Assembly (NCBI RefSeq): GCF_011045015.1
Contig: NZ_JAAKZY010000065.1
Span: 1-47,847 of the forward strand
Direction of reading: 5' to 3'
Source: Streptomyces scabichelini
Lineage (GTDB): Bacteria > Actinomycetota > Actinomycetes > Streptomycetales > Streptomycetaceae
Length of the DNA stretch: 47,847 nucleotides
Part shown: positions 35,072-43,277 of the stretch, piece by piece
Layout: each line of letters starts with the position of its first letter
Numbering within the stretch: the stretch's first letter is position 1
Program-made: the position numbers and the translations under genes
The notes under the pieces: model-generated
Seen by the model: only the letters and a program-made list of their open reading frames with translations
Told to the model about the DNA's origin: nothing
Database searches by the model: none

Positions 35072-35238
35072 CTAAGCGGTCTCGGGGAAGTGGGGTGCGT
35101 TCCCGCGTCGTCCGGTGCGGTGCATCGGCGTGCTGCCGTATCGCCCTCGTACTGGACGTACTTGGGTGATGCGGCGGTGCGGCGAGGTGCCGTGCCGGGC
35201 GGCGTGAGGGCGTGCCTCACTTCCCCGAGACCGCTTAG
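35072..35238 (+). ncRNA. Long hairpin element, 78-bp arms, 11-base loop, wobble-paired only in plus-strand RNA
   Basis: The left arm (35072-35149) and right arm (35161-35238) are complementary over 78 positions: 56 Watson-Crick pairs, 17 positions that become G-U or U-G pairs in plus-strand RNA, and 5 mismatches. The outer 20 pairs (CTAAGCGGTCTCGGGGAAGT) are perfect. Only one difference is of the opposite (C-A) kind, so the structure is maintained on the plus strand. The right arm includes the stop codon of the leftward MFS gene. Similar GGTCTCGGGGAAGTG palindromes are, as I recall, spread through streptomycete genomes. It may be an RNA element, a terminator for the DUF2075 genes, or part of a mobile repeat. 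Confidence 0.7.
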
Positions 35239-36449
35239 GGTCTGGGAGCGGGTTGGTTGAAGGACCGTGCGGTCGCCAGAATCGCCAGGACGAGTGCGGC
35301 GGGGATCGCGTAGGCGAGTCGGAAATGGCCGGTGGATCCTAGGATTCCGCTGGCGGCTCCGCCGGCGAGCACGCCTATGTAGTTGAAGACGTTCATGCGG
35401 GCCAGGACCGCTTCGGTCGCCCCTGGTCGTAGGCGGCCGGCGGAGGCGAGACACAGAGGGGCGAGCGCGGAGACACCCAGACCGGTGCACGCGGCGGCCA
35501 GGACCGCGTACGGCCAGTCGGGAGCGGCTGCCAGCCCGGCCAGAGCGGCGGCCGTGAGCAGGGTGGCGGCACGGATCACGGCGGCCGGGCCGATCCGATG
35601 CACGAGCTGGTCGGCACAGGCCCGCCCGATGATGGTGCCCGCCTGGTATGCCGCGTAGGCCAGGGGCGCGATGGACAGGGCGGTGCCGAGGGTCTGGTGG
35701 AGATAGAGCGTCGACCAGGCCGAGACCGTGGAGTCGATGACGTAGGCGACCAGAAGGACGAAGCCGAAGGGGGCGAGTTTCCTCCACACGCGGCGGCCCC
35801 GCACGGTGGAGGCGCCGTCGCTGGATACGACCCCTGGTGAGCAGGTGGGCAGCGTGTGCGGGCGGATGGTCAGGGCGAGGGCCAGGACGAGGGCGGCCTG
35901 CGCGGTCAGGGTGTACTCGGCGGGCCAGCCGAGGCGGGCCGTGCCGGCGGTCAGCAGGGCGGCCGCAACGCCGGCCGTGCTCCAGGCGGCGTAGAAGGAG
36001 GCGAAGATGCTCCGGCCGTAGTGGCGTTCGACGGCCGCGGCCCGGGTGTTCGCCGACACGTCGATGCAGCCCAGTGCCATGCCGAACAACCCGTAGGACA
36101 CCGCGGCCACGGCCTGGTTGGGGGCCCAGCCGATCAGCAGCAGAGCCGCGGCGGTCGCCACGACGGCGACCCGCATGACGGCGACCAGGCCCAGACGTCG
36201 GATCACCGCCAGTCCGGCGAAGCTGCCGACGCCCGCGCTCAACGCGATGGTGACGACGAGCATGGTCGTCATCTGCGGAGACAGTGCGAGTCGCTCCTTG
36301 ACGGCCGGCACCGTGGTGGACACCGCGGCCACCGCCGCTCCCTGGGCGGCGAACACCGTCGCCGCGACCCGTCGGGCCGGCGCATGCGGGCTCCGCGGCA
36401 CAGATCGTCGAGATCGTCGCGGAGCGGGGGTCTGAAGAGGTGCGGTCAT
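35235..36449 (-). CDS. MFS transporter, 404 aa
   Basis: About twelve hydrophobic segments, for example TTMLVVTIALSAGVGSFAGLAVI, AVVATAAALLLIGWAPNQAVAAVSYGLFGMALG and PYAVLAAACTGLGVSALAPLC. The cytoplasmic loop after helix 2 reads RRLGLVAVMR, and a long middle loop (GVVSSDGASTVRGRRVWRKL) splits the halves, as in MFS carriers of the FucP/YbjJ-like group. The ATG at 36447-36449 follows a basic N-terminus (RRSRRSVPRSPHAPARR). The frame is open further upstream, but that part overlaps the divergent AraC gene region. It is divergent from the AraC regulator (210 bp), which may control it. Substrate unknown. Confidence 0.85.
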   Translation of the reverse strand: MTAPLQTPAPRRSRRSVPRSPHAPARRVAATVFAAQGAAVAAVSTTVPAVKERLALSPQMTTMLVVTIALSAGVGSFAGLAVIRRLGLVAVMRVAVVATAAALLLIGWAPNQAVAAVSYGLFGMALGCIDVSANTRAAAVERHYGRSIFASFYAAWSTAGVAAALLTAGTARLGWPAEYTLTAQAALVLALALTIRPHTLPTCSPGVVSSDGASTVRGRRVWRKLAPFGFVLLVAYVIDSTVSAWSTLYLHQTLGTALSIAPLAYAAYQAGTIIGRACADQLVHRIGPAAVIRAATLLTAAALAGLAAAPDWPYAVLAAACTGLGVSALAPLCLASAGRLRPGATEAVLARMNVFNYIGVLAGGAASGILGSTGHFRLAYAIPAALVLAILATARSFNQPAPRP

Positions 36450-36659
36450 GGCGAGCCCTTCGTTTCTTGCGCTCTCGCGCTCGGTGCTCCATGGGTCACG
36501 GACGGCAGGGCGGGCGGGTTGCCGCAACCGTAGGAAGGCGAGGAGGCCTGGTGCAGGGCGCCAGAGGCCGGGATGGGGGCTGTGGCGGCCACGCCCGCGA
36601 CAGGCGGGGGGCCGGCTGCCTACAGTGAAGCGGGAAACGCCCTGGTGAGAGGGAACGCG

Positions 36660-37748
36660 ATGCCCGATGCTCCCGACCCGGCCGCTGATCCGGGAACCAG
36701 CCGCAACACATCGGCCACCATCGCGCCGAACATCCTGCGTTACCTCGCCCGGGTCGCCGACGAGTACGGCGTCGACCTGCAGCCGCTGCTGACCCGGGTC
36801 GGGCTGGACCCGAGGGTCATGCGCTCCGCCGCACTGCGGGTCTCCTACCGACAGGGCAGTGACATCATCCGCCGGGCGGTGGAACAGACCGGAGACGCAC
36901 ACCTGGGGCTGCGCGTGGGCGCGGCGCAGCGTCTGACGGCGTGGGGCCTGCTCGGCTTCGCCATGATGTCCGCCGACACTCTTCAGGACGCCGTCGAGAC
37001 GGGGGTGCGCTATCAGAATCTCTCTGGGGCGATGATGGTGTGGTCGGCCCGCTGGGAGGACGTCGGCTACGTGCTGCACGCCGATCTGCCGGACCCGGCG
37101 CTGGATCCGGCCGTCGCCGTCTTCCTGATCGACGAGGCGTACTCCAGCGTCGTCACCCTCACCCGCCTGAACGTCGGCGCCTCATTCGCCCCGCAGGCGG
37201 TCGACTTCGCTTTCCCCGCCCCGCGCGACACGCACCTGTACGACGAACTGTTCCGCTGCCCACTGCGCTTCGACGCCACCGGCAACCGCATGGTGTTCCC
37301 CGCCCGGTGGGTCCGTGCGACCCAGCCGGGGCGGGACCCCATCACCTACGCCTCAACGGTGGAGCTGCTGGATACGCAGATGGCGTCACGGCGCGACCAG
37401 CAGGACCTCCTAGAGGTGCTGGAGATCTCCATCGCTCAGAGCCTGCCGGCCGTCCCCTCCTTCGTCGAGCAGGCCCGCAGGCACGCATCCAGCGAACGCA
37501 CCCTCCGCCGTCGTCTGGCCGAGTGCAGCACCACGTACGAGGCGATCGTCGACGGAGTACGCCGCGAAAGAGTCGAACGACTTCTACGACGACCGGAACT
37601 GACGCTCCGTGACATCACACGCCAGGTGGGGTTCGCCGACGTGCGGGCACTTCGGCGGGCGGTACGCCGGTGGCACGGCGTGACGCCACTGGAGTTGCGC
37701 GCCGGTCTGCTGGAGCGGCGGGAGCCCGCTCGCCGACCGCGCGGGTGA
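36660..37748 (+). CDS. AraC/XylS family regulator (VirS-like), 362 aa
   Basis: An N-terminal arabinose-binding-like domain (ILRYLARVADEYGVDLQPLLTRVGLDP... GLRVGAAQ... WGLLGFAMMSADTLQDAV), of the type found in mycobacterial VirS and OruR-type regulators, is followed by a C-terminal AraC helix-turn-helix pair near residues 275-350 (HASSERTLRRRLAE... LRDITRQVGFADVRALRRAVRRWHGVTP). ATG 36660 has GAGAGG upstream. It ends 49 bp before the stop of the convergent FMO-SDR-ALDH operon, which resembles the VirS-controlled mymA operon in content, so it is the likely activator of that operon or of the MFS gene. Confidence 0.88.
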   Translation: MPDAPDPAADPGTSRNTSATIAPNILRYLARVADEYGVDLQPLLTRVGLDPRVMRSAALRVSYRQGSDIIRRAVEQTGDAHLGLRVGAAQRLTAWGLLGFAMMSADTLQDAVETGVRYQNLSGAMMVWSARWEDVGYVLHADLPDPALDPAVAVFLIDEAYSSVVTLTRLNVGASFAPQAVDFAFPAPRDTHLYDELFRCPLRFDATGNRMVFPARWVRATQPGRDPITYASTVELLDTQMASRRDQQDLLEVLEISIAQSLPAVPSFVEQARRHASSERTLRRRLAECSTTYEAIVDGVRRERVERLLRRPELTLRDITRQVGFADVRALRRAVRRWHGVTPLELRAGLLERREPARRPRG

Positions 37749-37796
37749 CGAAAGCCCGCAGACGCCCGCGTGGTCGGCATCGGCGGGCCGATGGGA

Positions 37797-39218
37797 TCAG
37801 CGGGTGCGGATCCAGACGGTCTTTTCCCGGGTCCACTGGTCGAAGGCGTTGGTCGATTTCTCCACGCCGCCGAACCCGGACTGTTTCCAGCCGCCGAAGG
37901 GCGTGGTGATGTCGCCTTCGCTGTAGGCGTTGACGGAGACCACACCGGCCTGGAGGCCGCGTGCCAACCGGAGGGCGGTGTCGAGGTCGCGGGTCCACAC
38001 GGATGCGGCGAGCCCGTATTCGGTGTCATTCGCCAGGTACATCGCCTCGCCTTCGGAGGTGAAGGTCTGGACGGTGACGACGGGGCCGAACAGTTCCTTG
38101 GTGAGTACGTCGCTGCCTTCGGGGGCGTGGGTGATCACGGTGGGCGGGTAGTAGGCCCCACGCTGGGGCAGGCCGTGCGGCAGCCCTCCGGTGTGAACGC
38201 GGGCTCCGCCGGTCCGGGCGGCTTCCACCGCCGCCGCGACCCGGTCGAAGGCTGCCCGGTCGATGAGTGGCCCCACCTGGGTGCGCGGATCTGCGGGATC
38301 GCCGCTGACCAGGCGCTTCGCGGCGGTCGTGAACCGCTCCAGCACCTCGTCGGCGATGCTGTGGTGGACCAGGACGCGGGAACCGGCCGTGCAGTTCTGC
38401 CCCATCGTCAGGAACGCGGCCTCGATCATGTGGTCGATGAGCTCGTCCCCGTAGGAGAGCGCGTCGGCCATCAGCACCTGGGGGCTCTTGCCGCCCATCT
38501 CCAGCGAGACGCGTTTGAAGTTGCTGTCGGCCGCGTCCTTGAGGATGCGGCGCCCTGTCCCGGTGGAGCCGGTGAACGACAGGGCACCCACGACGGGGCT
38601 GCGGGCCAGGGCGGTGCCGGTGACGGAGCCGTGGCCGGTGAGGACCGTGAGGACCCCCTCGGGCAGTCCGGCCTCGGCGGCGAGCTGGGCCAGGTGCAGG
38701 GCCGAGCGCGGGGTCGCCTCGGCGGGCTTGACCAGCAGGCAGTTGCCCGCGGCGAGGGCGGGACCGAGCTTCCACGCGGTCATGGCCAGCGGGTAGTTCC
38801 AGGGCAGGATCGCCGCCACCACCCCGATCGGCTCCCTGCTGATCAGGCCCAGGCTGTCCGGTCCGCCGGGTGCGATCCTGCCGAACACCTTGTCGGCCGC
38901 TTCCGCGAACCAGCGGATCGACTCGACGGCACCGGGCACGTCGCCGGTGAGGCACTCCGTGATCGGCTTTCCGGCGTCCTCGCTGTCCAGCCGGGCCAGA
39001 ATCCCGGCGTCGCGTTCCATCAGGTCGGCGAGCCGCAGCAGCACCCCGCCGCGCTCCCGGACCGGTAGCCGCGACCACACGCCGGACGCGAAGACCTGCC
39101 GGGCCCGCTCAGCGGCCTTGGCGACGCCTTCGGTGCTGGTGGCGGGCACGGTGGTGATCAGCTCCCCAGTGGCCGGATTGACGACGCTCAGCGTGGCGGG
39201 GCTCCCGTCGGCGGTCAT
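37797..39218 (-). CDS. NAD(P)-dependent aldehyde dehydrogenase, 473 aa
   Basis: Oxidises an aldehyde to an acid. Family signatures are all present: ILPWNYPLAMTAWKLGPALAAGN near residue 135, GSVTGTALA / SFTGSTGTGRRI around 200-215, the catalytic Glu in SLEMGGKSPQ near 240, and the catalytic Cys in MGQNCTAGSRV near 275, then KELFGPVVTVQTF and PFGGWKQSGFGGVEK at the end. Length is normal. Third gene of a leftward operon, its start overlapping the SDR stop by four bases (ATGA). It should finish the oxidation of an alcohol or aldehyde produced by the SDR and the flavoprotein. Confidence 0.92.
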   Translation of the reverse strand: MTADGSPATLSVVNPATGELITTVPATSTEGVAKAAERARQVFASGVWSRLPVRERGGVLLRLADLMERDAGILARLDSEDAGKPITECLTGDVPGAVESIRWFAEAADKVFGRIAPGGPDSLGLISREPIGVVAAILPWNYPLAMTAWKLGPALAAGNCLLVKPAEATPRSALHLAQLAAEAGLPEGVLTVLTGHGSVTGTALARSPVVGALSFTGSTGTGRRILKDAADSNFKRVSLEMGGKSPQVLMADALSYGDELIDHMIEAAFLTMGQNCTAGSRVLVHHSIADEVLERFTTAAKRLVSGDPADPRTQVGPLIDRAAFDRVAAAVEAARTGGARVHTGGLPHGLPQRGAYYPPTVITHAPEGSDVLTKELFGPVVTVQTFTSEGEAMYLANDTEYGLAASVWTRDLDTALRLARGLQAGVVSVNAYSEGDITTPFGGWKQSGFGGVEKSTNAFDQWTREKTVWIRTR

Positions 39219-40093
39219 TTCTCCTCCACCAGTTCCCAGCGTCCGTCGACCTGGCGTGCCAGTCCGCGGCGACGCAGTTCCTCGAGATAGCGGGCCATGC
39301 CGCGCTCACCCCGCTTGTGGAAGAGCGGGAACATCTTCGGCAACAGGTTCGGCGCCAGCATCGCGAACCGGACCAGACGGGACTCACCGGTCCGGGGGTA
39401 GGCCTCCAGGCGGGGCTTGTCGAGCAGGCTGACCACGGCAGCCACGACGTCGGCGGGCTGCTGCGGTGGATCCTGGAACTGCATGGAATTCCCGCCTTCC
39501 ACAGCCTCCTGGCGCAGCATCCGGGTGTCGGTTGCCGACGGCAGCACCGAGCCGACCAGGATGCCCTTGCTCCTCAGGTCGAGCCCGATGGCGAGCATCG
39601 CCCCGCGCAGCCCGAACTTCGAGGCCGTGTAGATCGGGGTCTCGCCCAGTGGGAAGATCCCGCCGAGGGAGACGGTGGTGACCACGCGTGCGTCCCCGGA
39701 GGCTTGCAGCAGCGGGATCGCGATCCTGGTGGCGACCAGCGGCGAGGTCAGGTTGAGGGTGATCTCCTTCTCTATGCTCTCGACGCTGCGCACGTCGAAG
39801 CGTTCGGGATTGGTCATCCCCACGTTGTTGACGAGCACGTCGAGGCGGCCGTACGCATGGGAAACCTGATCGAAGAGGTGCTCCACCTGGGCCCGGTCCA
39901 CCAGATCGCAGCCGATGGCGGTGTGCCCGGTGCCGGGGAGCTCGACGGCGACCTGTTTGGCGCGGTCCTCGTCGATGTCGACGACGACACAGCGGGCGCC
40001 CCCGGCGGCGAAGCGGCGGGACATCGCGCTGCCGATCCCGCCTGCGCCGCCGGTCACCAGCATGACCTTGTCGTGGAACTCGAAGCCGCTCAT
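39215..40093 (-). CDS. Short-chain dehydrogenase/reductase, 292 aa
   Basis: Rossmann-fold oxidoreductase: cofactor motif TGGAGGIGSAM near residue 14, Asp in VVDIDE favouring NAD, NNVG near 92, catalytic Ser in TTVSLGGIF and YTASK near 153-157. The C-terminal extension of about 70 residues (ESRLVRFAMLAPNLLPKMFPLFHKRGER) is typical of SDRs that accompany FMO-type flavoproteins in mycobacterial and streptomycete clusters. Middle gene of the operon with four-base overlaps on both sides. Expected to oxidise or reduce an alcohol/ketone linked to the monooxygenase reaction. Confidence 0.9.
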   Translation of the reverse strand: MSGFEFHDKVMLVTGGAGGIGSAMSRRFAAGGARCVVVDIDEDRAKQVAVELPGTGHTAIGCDLVDRAQVEHLFDQVSHAYGRLDVLVNNVGMTNPERFDVRSVESIEKEITLNLTSPLVATRIAIPLLQASGDARVVTTVSLGGIFPLGETPIYTASKFGLRGAMLAIGLDLRSKGILVGSVLPSATDTRMLRQEAVEGGNSMQFQDPPQQPADVVAAVVSLLDKPRLEAYPRTGESRLVRFAMLAPNLLPKMFPLFHKRGERGMARYLEELRRRGLARQVDGRWELVEEK

Positions 40094-41436
40094 GACACCA
40101 CTTCCGCGTGCCGCTGGGACCGCACGGCCGGCGGCTGGCCCTCGGTGCGCCAGCCCATCTCGGCCGCGACCTTGGCGAGGTGCTTCACGATGGCCCCGCT
40201 TTCGACGTAGCCCGTGTGCCGGGGCGAGTCGACGAACCTGATACCGCCGGACAGGTCCGGGCGATCGGTACGGATCATGCGGGCGAACCGCTCCGCGTTC
40301 GGCAGCTGGTGCCCCGCGTCGTGGATGTAACCGGCGATCAGCTGGGCCTGGGTGTCGAAGAGCCGGTACGCCCCGGAGTTGGTCTCGACGAAACCGACGC
40401 CGAACAGCCCCTGGTGCTCGCGGGAGAACGACGACAGGTACAGGTCGGGGTGCTGCTCCCCGCCGAAGTACCTCTGCGCGACCGGCACCTTGTGGACGTA
40501 ACCGGTGGCCAGCAGGATCAGGTCGAAGTCGTCACGGGTGCCGTCGGTGAAGTGGACCGTCCTGCCCTCGGTGCGGGCGATCCCCGGTTTGGCAGTGAGG
40601 TCGCCGTGCTGGAGATGGTGGATCAGCATCGAGTTGATCGCAGGGTGGGTCTCGAACAGTTTGTGGTCCGGCTTCGGCAGGCCCAGGCGCGTCGGGTCGC
40701 CGTTGAGGATCCGCAGGAGGGTGCCGAAGACCCGCTGCGCCAGCCACATCGGCAGGTGCGGCCCGTCGTTGGCAATGGTGTCCACCGGCCGGCCGAAGAG
40801 GTGCTTGGGGAGGAACCAGTACCCGCGGCGCATGCTGATCGCCGCGTGATCCGCGCTGCGGGCCGCGTCGCAGGCGATGTCGCAGCCGGAGTTCCCGGCC
40901 CCCACGACCAGGACCCGCTTTCCGCGCAGTTCCTCCGCGCTGCGGTAGCCGACCGTGTGGCGAACCTCGCCGGTGAAGTTCCCGGGCAGCTCAGGGACGT
41001 TGGGGTGCCACTGGGCACCCGTACACACCACGACCTGGCCGTGCAGACTCTGCTGTCCGTCGGTCCGGGTGACCACCCAGCTGCCGTCCGCGTTCTTCTC
41101 CACGCTTTCGATCTCGGCGCCGAACTCGATGCGGTCCGTCAGCCGGTAGGCGTCGGCGAAGGACCTCAGATACGACAGGATCTGCCGATGCGGGGGATAG
41201 TCCGCGAATGCGTCGGGCATCGGAAAACCTCCGAAGCCCGAGAGCGTCTTGCTGGAAATGAAATGGGCCGACTCGTACATCGGGCCAGCGGGGTTGTCGA
41301 TGTCCCAGATGCCGCCGACCCCTGTGTGCCGCTCGAGATGCGTGTACGGCAGATTCCGCTCCGTCAGAGCTCTGGCGACCGCCAGCCCCGCAGGTCCCGC
41401 CCCGATCACGCATGTGTCGTACTGGACTGTGCCCAT
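40090..41436 (-). CDS. Flavin-containing/Baeyer-Villiger-type monooxygenase, 448 aa
   Basis: Two dinucleotide-binding motifs are visible: GAGPAGLAVARAL near residue 13 for FAD and VVGAGNSGCDIACDAA near residue 178 for NADPH. LLATGY near residue 320 is the FMO ATG motif. A clear FxGxxxHxxx(W/D) Baeyer-Villiger fingerprint is lacking; the nearest is FTGEVRHTVGY near 154, which fits an FMO-type motif. It may oxygenate a ketone, amine or sulfide. First gene of the leftward FMO-SDR-ALDH operon; AAGGGA lies before the ATG. Gene content resembles the mymA operon of mycobacteria. Confidence 0.85.
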   Translation of the reverse strand: MGTVQYDTCVIGAGPAGLAVARALTERNLPYTHLERHTGVGGIWDIDNPAGPMYESAHFISSKTLSGFGGFPMPDAFADYPPHRQILSYLRSFADAYRLTDRIEFGAEIESVEKNADGSWVVTRTDGQQSLHGQVVVCTGAQWHPNVPELPGNFTGEVRHTVGYRSAEELRGKRVLVVGAGNSGCDIACDAARSADHAAISMRRGYWFLPKHLFGRPVDTIANDGPHLPMWLAQRVFGTLLRILNGDPTRLGLPKPDHKLFETHPAINSMLIHHLQHGDLTAKPGIARTEGRTVHFTDGTRDDFDLILLATGYVHKVPVAQRYFGGEQHPDLYLSSFSREHQGLFGVGFVETNSGAYRLFDTQAQLIAGYIHDAGHQLPNAERFARMIRTDRPDLSGGIRFVDSPRHTGYVESGAIVKHLAKVAAEMGWRTEGQPPAVRSQRHAEVVS

Positions 41437-41741
41437 GAATCAGATCCCTTTTCCAGCCGTTCGCGGTCCCATTCCTGAGGGATTGAAGGGAACCTATTCA
41501 TCCGCCGTTCAGCGGGAACTGGTCCACGCGGTCAAAGAGGGGGCCTGGGCGGCCAGGCCCTTGCCGACCTGACCGGCTTCGGCGGCTGTCGTATGCCGCG
41601 TCCGCCGCGCAAGCTTGCCCGGAGGTGGCTGGCCATCACGAAGTGGTGGCTTCCGCGGGAACTCCCGGGAACTCCCGGGAAGTCGCAGGTAGAAGCGGGA
41701 AGTGCCCAGACAGGGCAATGGGCCTCGGCCTGGCCAGAAGA
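41437..41741. other. Intergenic region without a recognised gene
   Basis: About 305 bp upstream of the monooxygenase operon. It should hold that operon's promoter, but I cannot pick one with confidence. A small tandem duplication GGGAACTCCC occurs around 41656-41680. Short frames here are not supported. Confidence 0.5.
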
Positions 41742-41790
41742 GCTGGTCAGGGACCTAAAGGCAGACGAGTCTGGCTGTACGCCGGGGACA
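41742..41790. repeat. Partial copy B of the rnpB 3' end and terminator arm (possible attachment-site scar)
   Basis: GCAGACGAGTCTGGCTGTAC and the following GCCGGG match rnpB 43280-43303 with one mismatch. The preceding CTGGTCAGGG matches the arm of the rnpB terminator at 43261-43270. Because the similarity spans both the RNA's 3' end and its terminator, it looks like a leftover att site, not chance. Confidence 0.7.
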
Positions 41791-41858
41791 GCTACGTGAT
41801 TCGTGACAACGGTCTCTGACCTGCGCGAGAGTGAATCCCATTCCCGCGGGCTACTCGA

Positions 41859-42392
41859 GAGCGGCGCAAGGCTCGGGCCTCGGCGCGGAATTAGCCGGGA
41901 GCCTGAACGAACGTCAGCGGTCAGCGGATGGGGTGTTCCCACCGCAGTACCGGCTTGTCCCCGATCCACTTCTCACCGCTCGGCGTGGTGATCCGTTGCC
42001 CTCCGATCCAGTACGTGTGAGCCCGCTCGGTGATGTGAACGCGTACCGCGCTGATGTCGGGCTGTCCGGCGTGCTGCCACGCGGTCAGGGCCTCTTCGAT
42101 GTCGTCCCACAGGGACACGGGGCCGCCTTGGCGGACCGTCCAGCCGGAGGCGCTCTCGGTGAAGGCGGCGAACGACTCGCGGTCTGCGTCGAACAGGTAC
42201 AGCGACAGCGCTCCTTCTGCGCTGGCTGCCTTCACGAACTGGGCCCTCGGGGCGGCAAGCTGGGCGAGGAAAGCAGGGATCCAGTCGTCCAGCAGCGTGG
42301 GCGGCACCTTCGCCTCTCGCTCGGTATCGGCGTAGGCGGTGCGGGCCGACAGATCCCCGACCAGAGGTACGGCGGCCTGTGCGCGAGCGTGC
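41859..42392. repeat. Direct repeat copy 2 (partner at 24941-25475)
   Basis: Same orientation as copy 1, about 16.9 kb away, with scattered substitutions (for example EGA versus DGG codons in the encoded protein). Confidence 0.85.
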
Positions 42393-42447
42393 GTTCGGCA
42401 CCGGCGCCGGCGGTGCCACGTGTACGGGATGCGGCGTACGACACGTG
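41921..42447 (-). pseudogene. Truncated, rearranged second copy of the graspetide methyltransferase
   Basis: Encodes the C-terminal roughly 157 residues of the methyltransferase at 25004-26215, from ARAQAAVPLVGDLSARTAY to KPVLRWEHPIR. Beyond 42392 the match breaks into short pieces: 42413-42440 resembles 25609-25636, 42448-42472 resembles the 26100-26128 region in inverted orientation, and about 42475-42500 resembles 25755-25775. There is no SAM-binding motif, so it cannot be active. Confidence 0.8.
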
Positions 42448-42677
42448 GCGGGCTGCAGTCGAGGCCGTGCCGCGTGGGCCGCGACCTGCGGGTCCACCTG
42501 ACGAAGAGGAGCTGAGCCGCTACCTGTCTCCATGCGATCCGGGTTCGTCGGTGCCAGCGCGATGGCCAGGTCGGCTCCTCCTCGAGGTCTGCGTCCAAGC
42601 CGTCGAGGATCACGAGCTGACGGCGGCATGGATCTCGGCCAAGAGGCCGTCCCACGGGGTCTGCAGGAAGGGGCGGC

Positions 42678-42843
42678 CGGTGCGAACGAAGCTCGCCGAG
42701 CAGGCCACCAGCGAGCGTGACAAGGCGCTCGCCGAGGCCCGGCGCCTGCGCGTGTCGGGCTCGCCGCCTATCAGGGCCGCGCACAAGATGTTCAAGCGTC
42801 AGATGTTCGGACGCGCAGGCTTCGAACTCCTCATGAAAGCGCG
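42678..42843 (+). mobile_element. ISL3-family transposase C-terminal remnant
   Basis: The frame reads RAAHKMFKRQMFGRAGFELLMKA, matching the very end of ISL3-type transposases (usually H-x-IKMLKRQMFGRAGFxLLRKR). The preceding SGSPPIR replaces the usual SGPVEG. Upstream catalytic parts are absent. It marks a site of past insertion and deletion. Confidence 0.6.
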
Positions 42844-43231
42844 TCCTATTGGCCTGACGCTGAGTGAGCGCACCACACAGGAGTTGAGCCGGAGCCCAGC
42901 GCACGCTGTCGAAGCAACCGCGGCCGCCGACACCCTCACTCACCGGCGGATCTCAGTCGGTACAACCAGGCCGCTGACGATCAGACGAAGAGTGCTCCTC
43001 CACTCAGCAGGGCTATCGGAGAGGTACAAGCCAGAAGAGGCTGCACTTCGTGCTCAGGCATCGCGTGACCACCCAGATGTCCCAGGACAGAGACCGCCTG
43101 CACTAGGTCAGGCCACGCCGCCGCCAATCTCCGGCCCCACTATTCATGGCTACTCTCGTGGCTACCTACGTAGCCGCGTGGTCCGGTTTGAACGGGTGCG
43201 GAACGGGGTCCGACCAAGCCCCCTGATCCGG
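42844..43231. other. Gap without a recognised gene
   Basis: About 390 bp between the transposase remnant and the rnpB terminator. Open frames exist but have no recognisable protein; probably insertion-sequence or island debris. Confidence 0.45.
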
Positions 43232-43271
43232 CAAAAAGGGCCCCTGAGCAGCACTTTCACTGGTCAGGGGC
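43232..43271 (-). terminator. Rho-independent terminator of rnpB
   Basis: On the minus strand, GCCCCTGA pairs with TCAGGGGC across a 16-base loop, followed by CCTTTTTGCC. It starts about seven bases after the mature rnpB 3' end. Confidence 0.85.
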
Positions 43272-43277
43272 GCCTGG

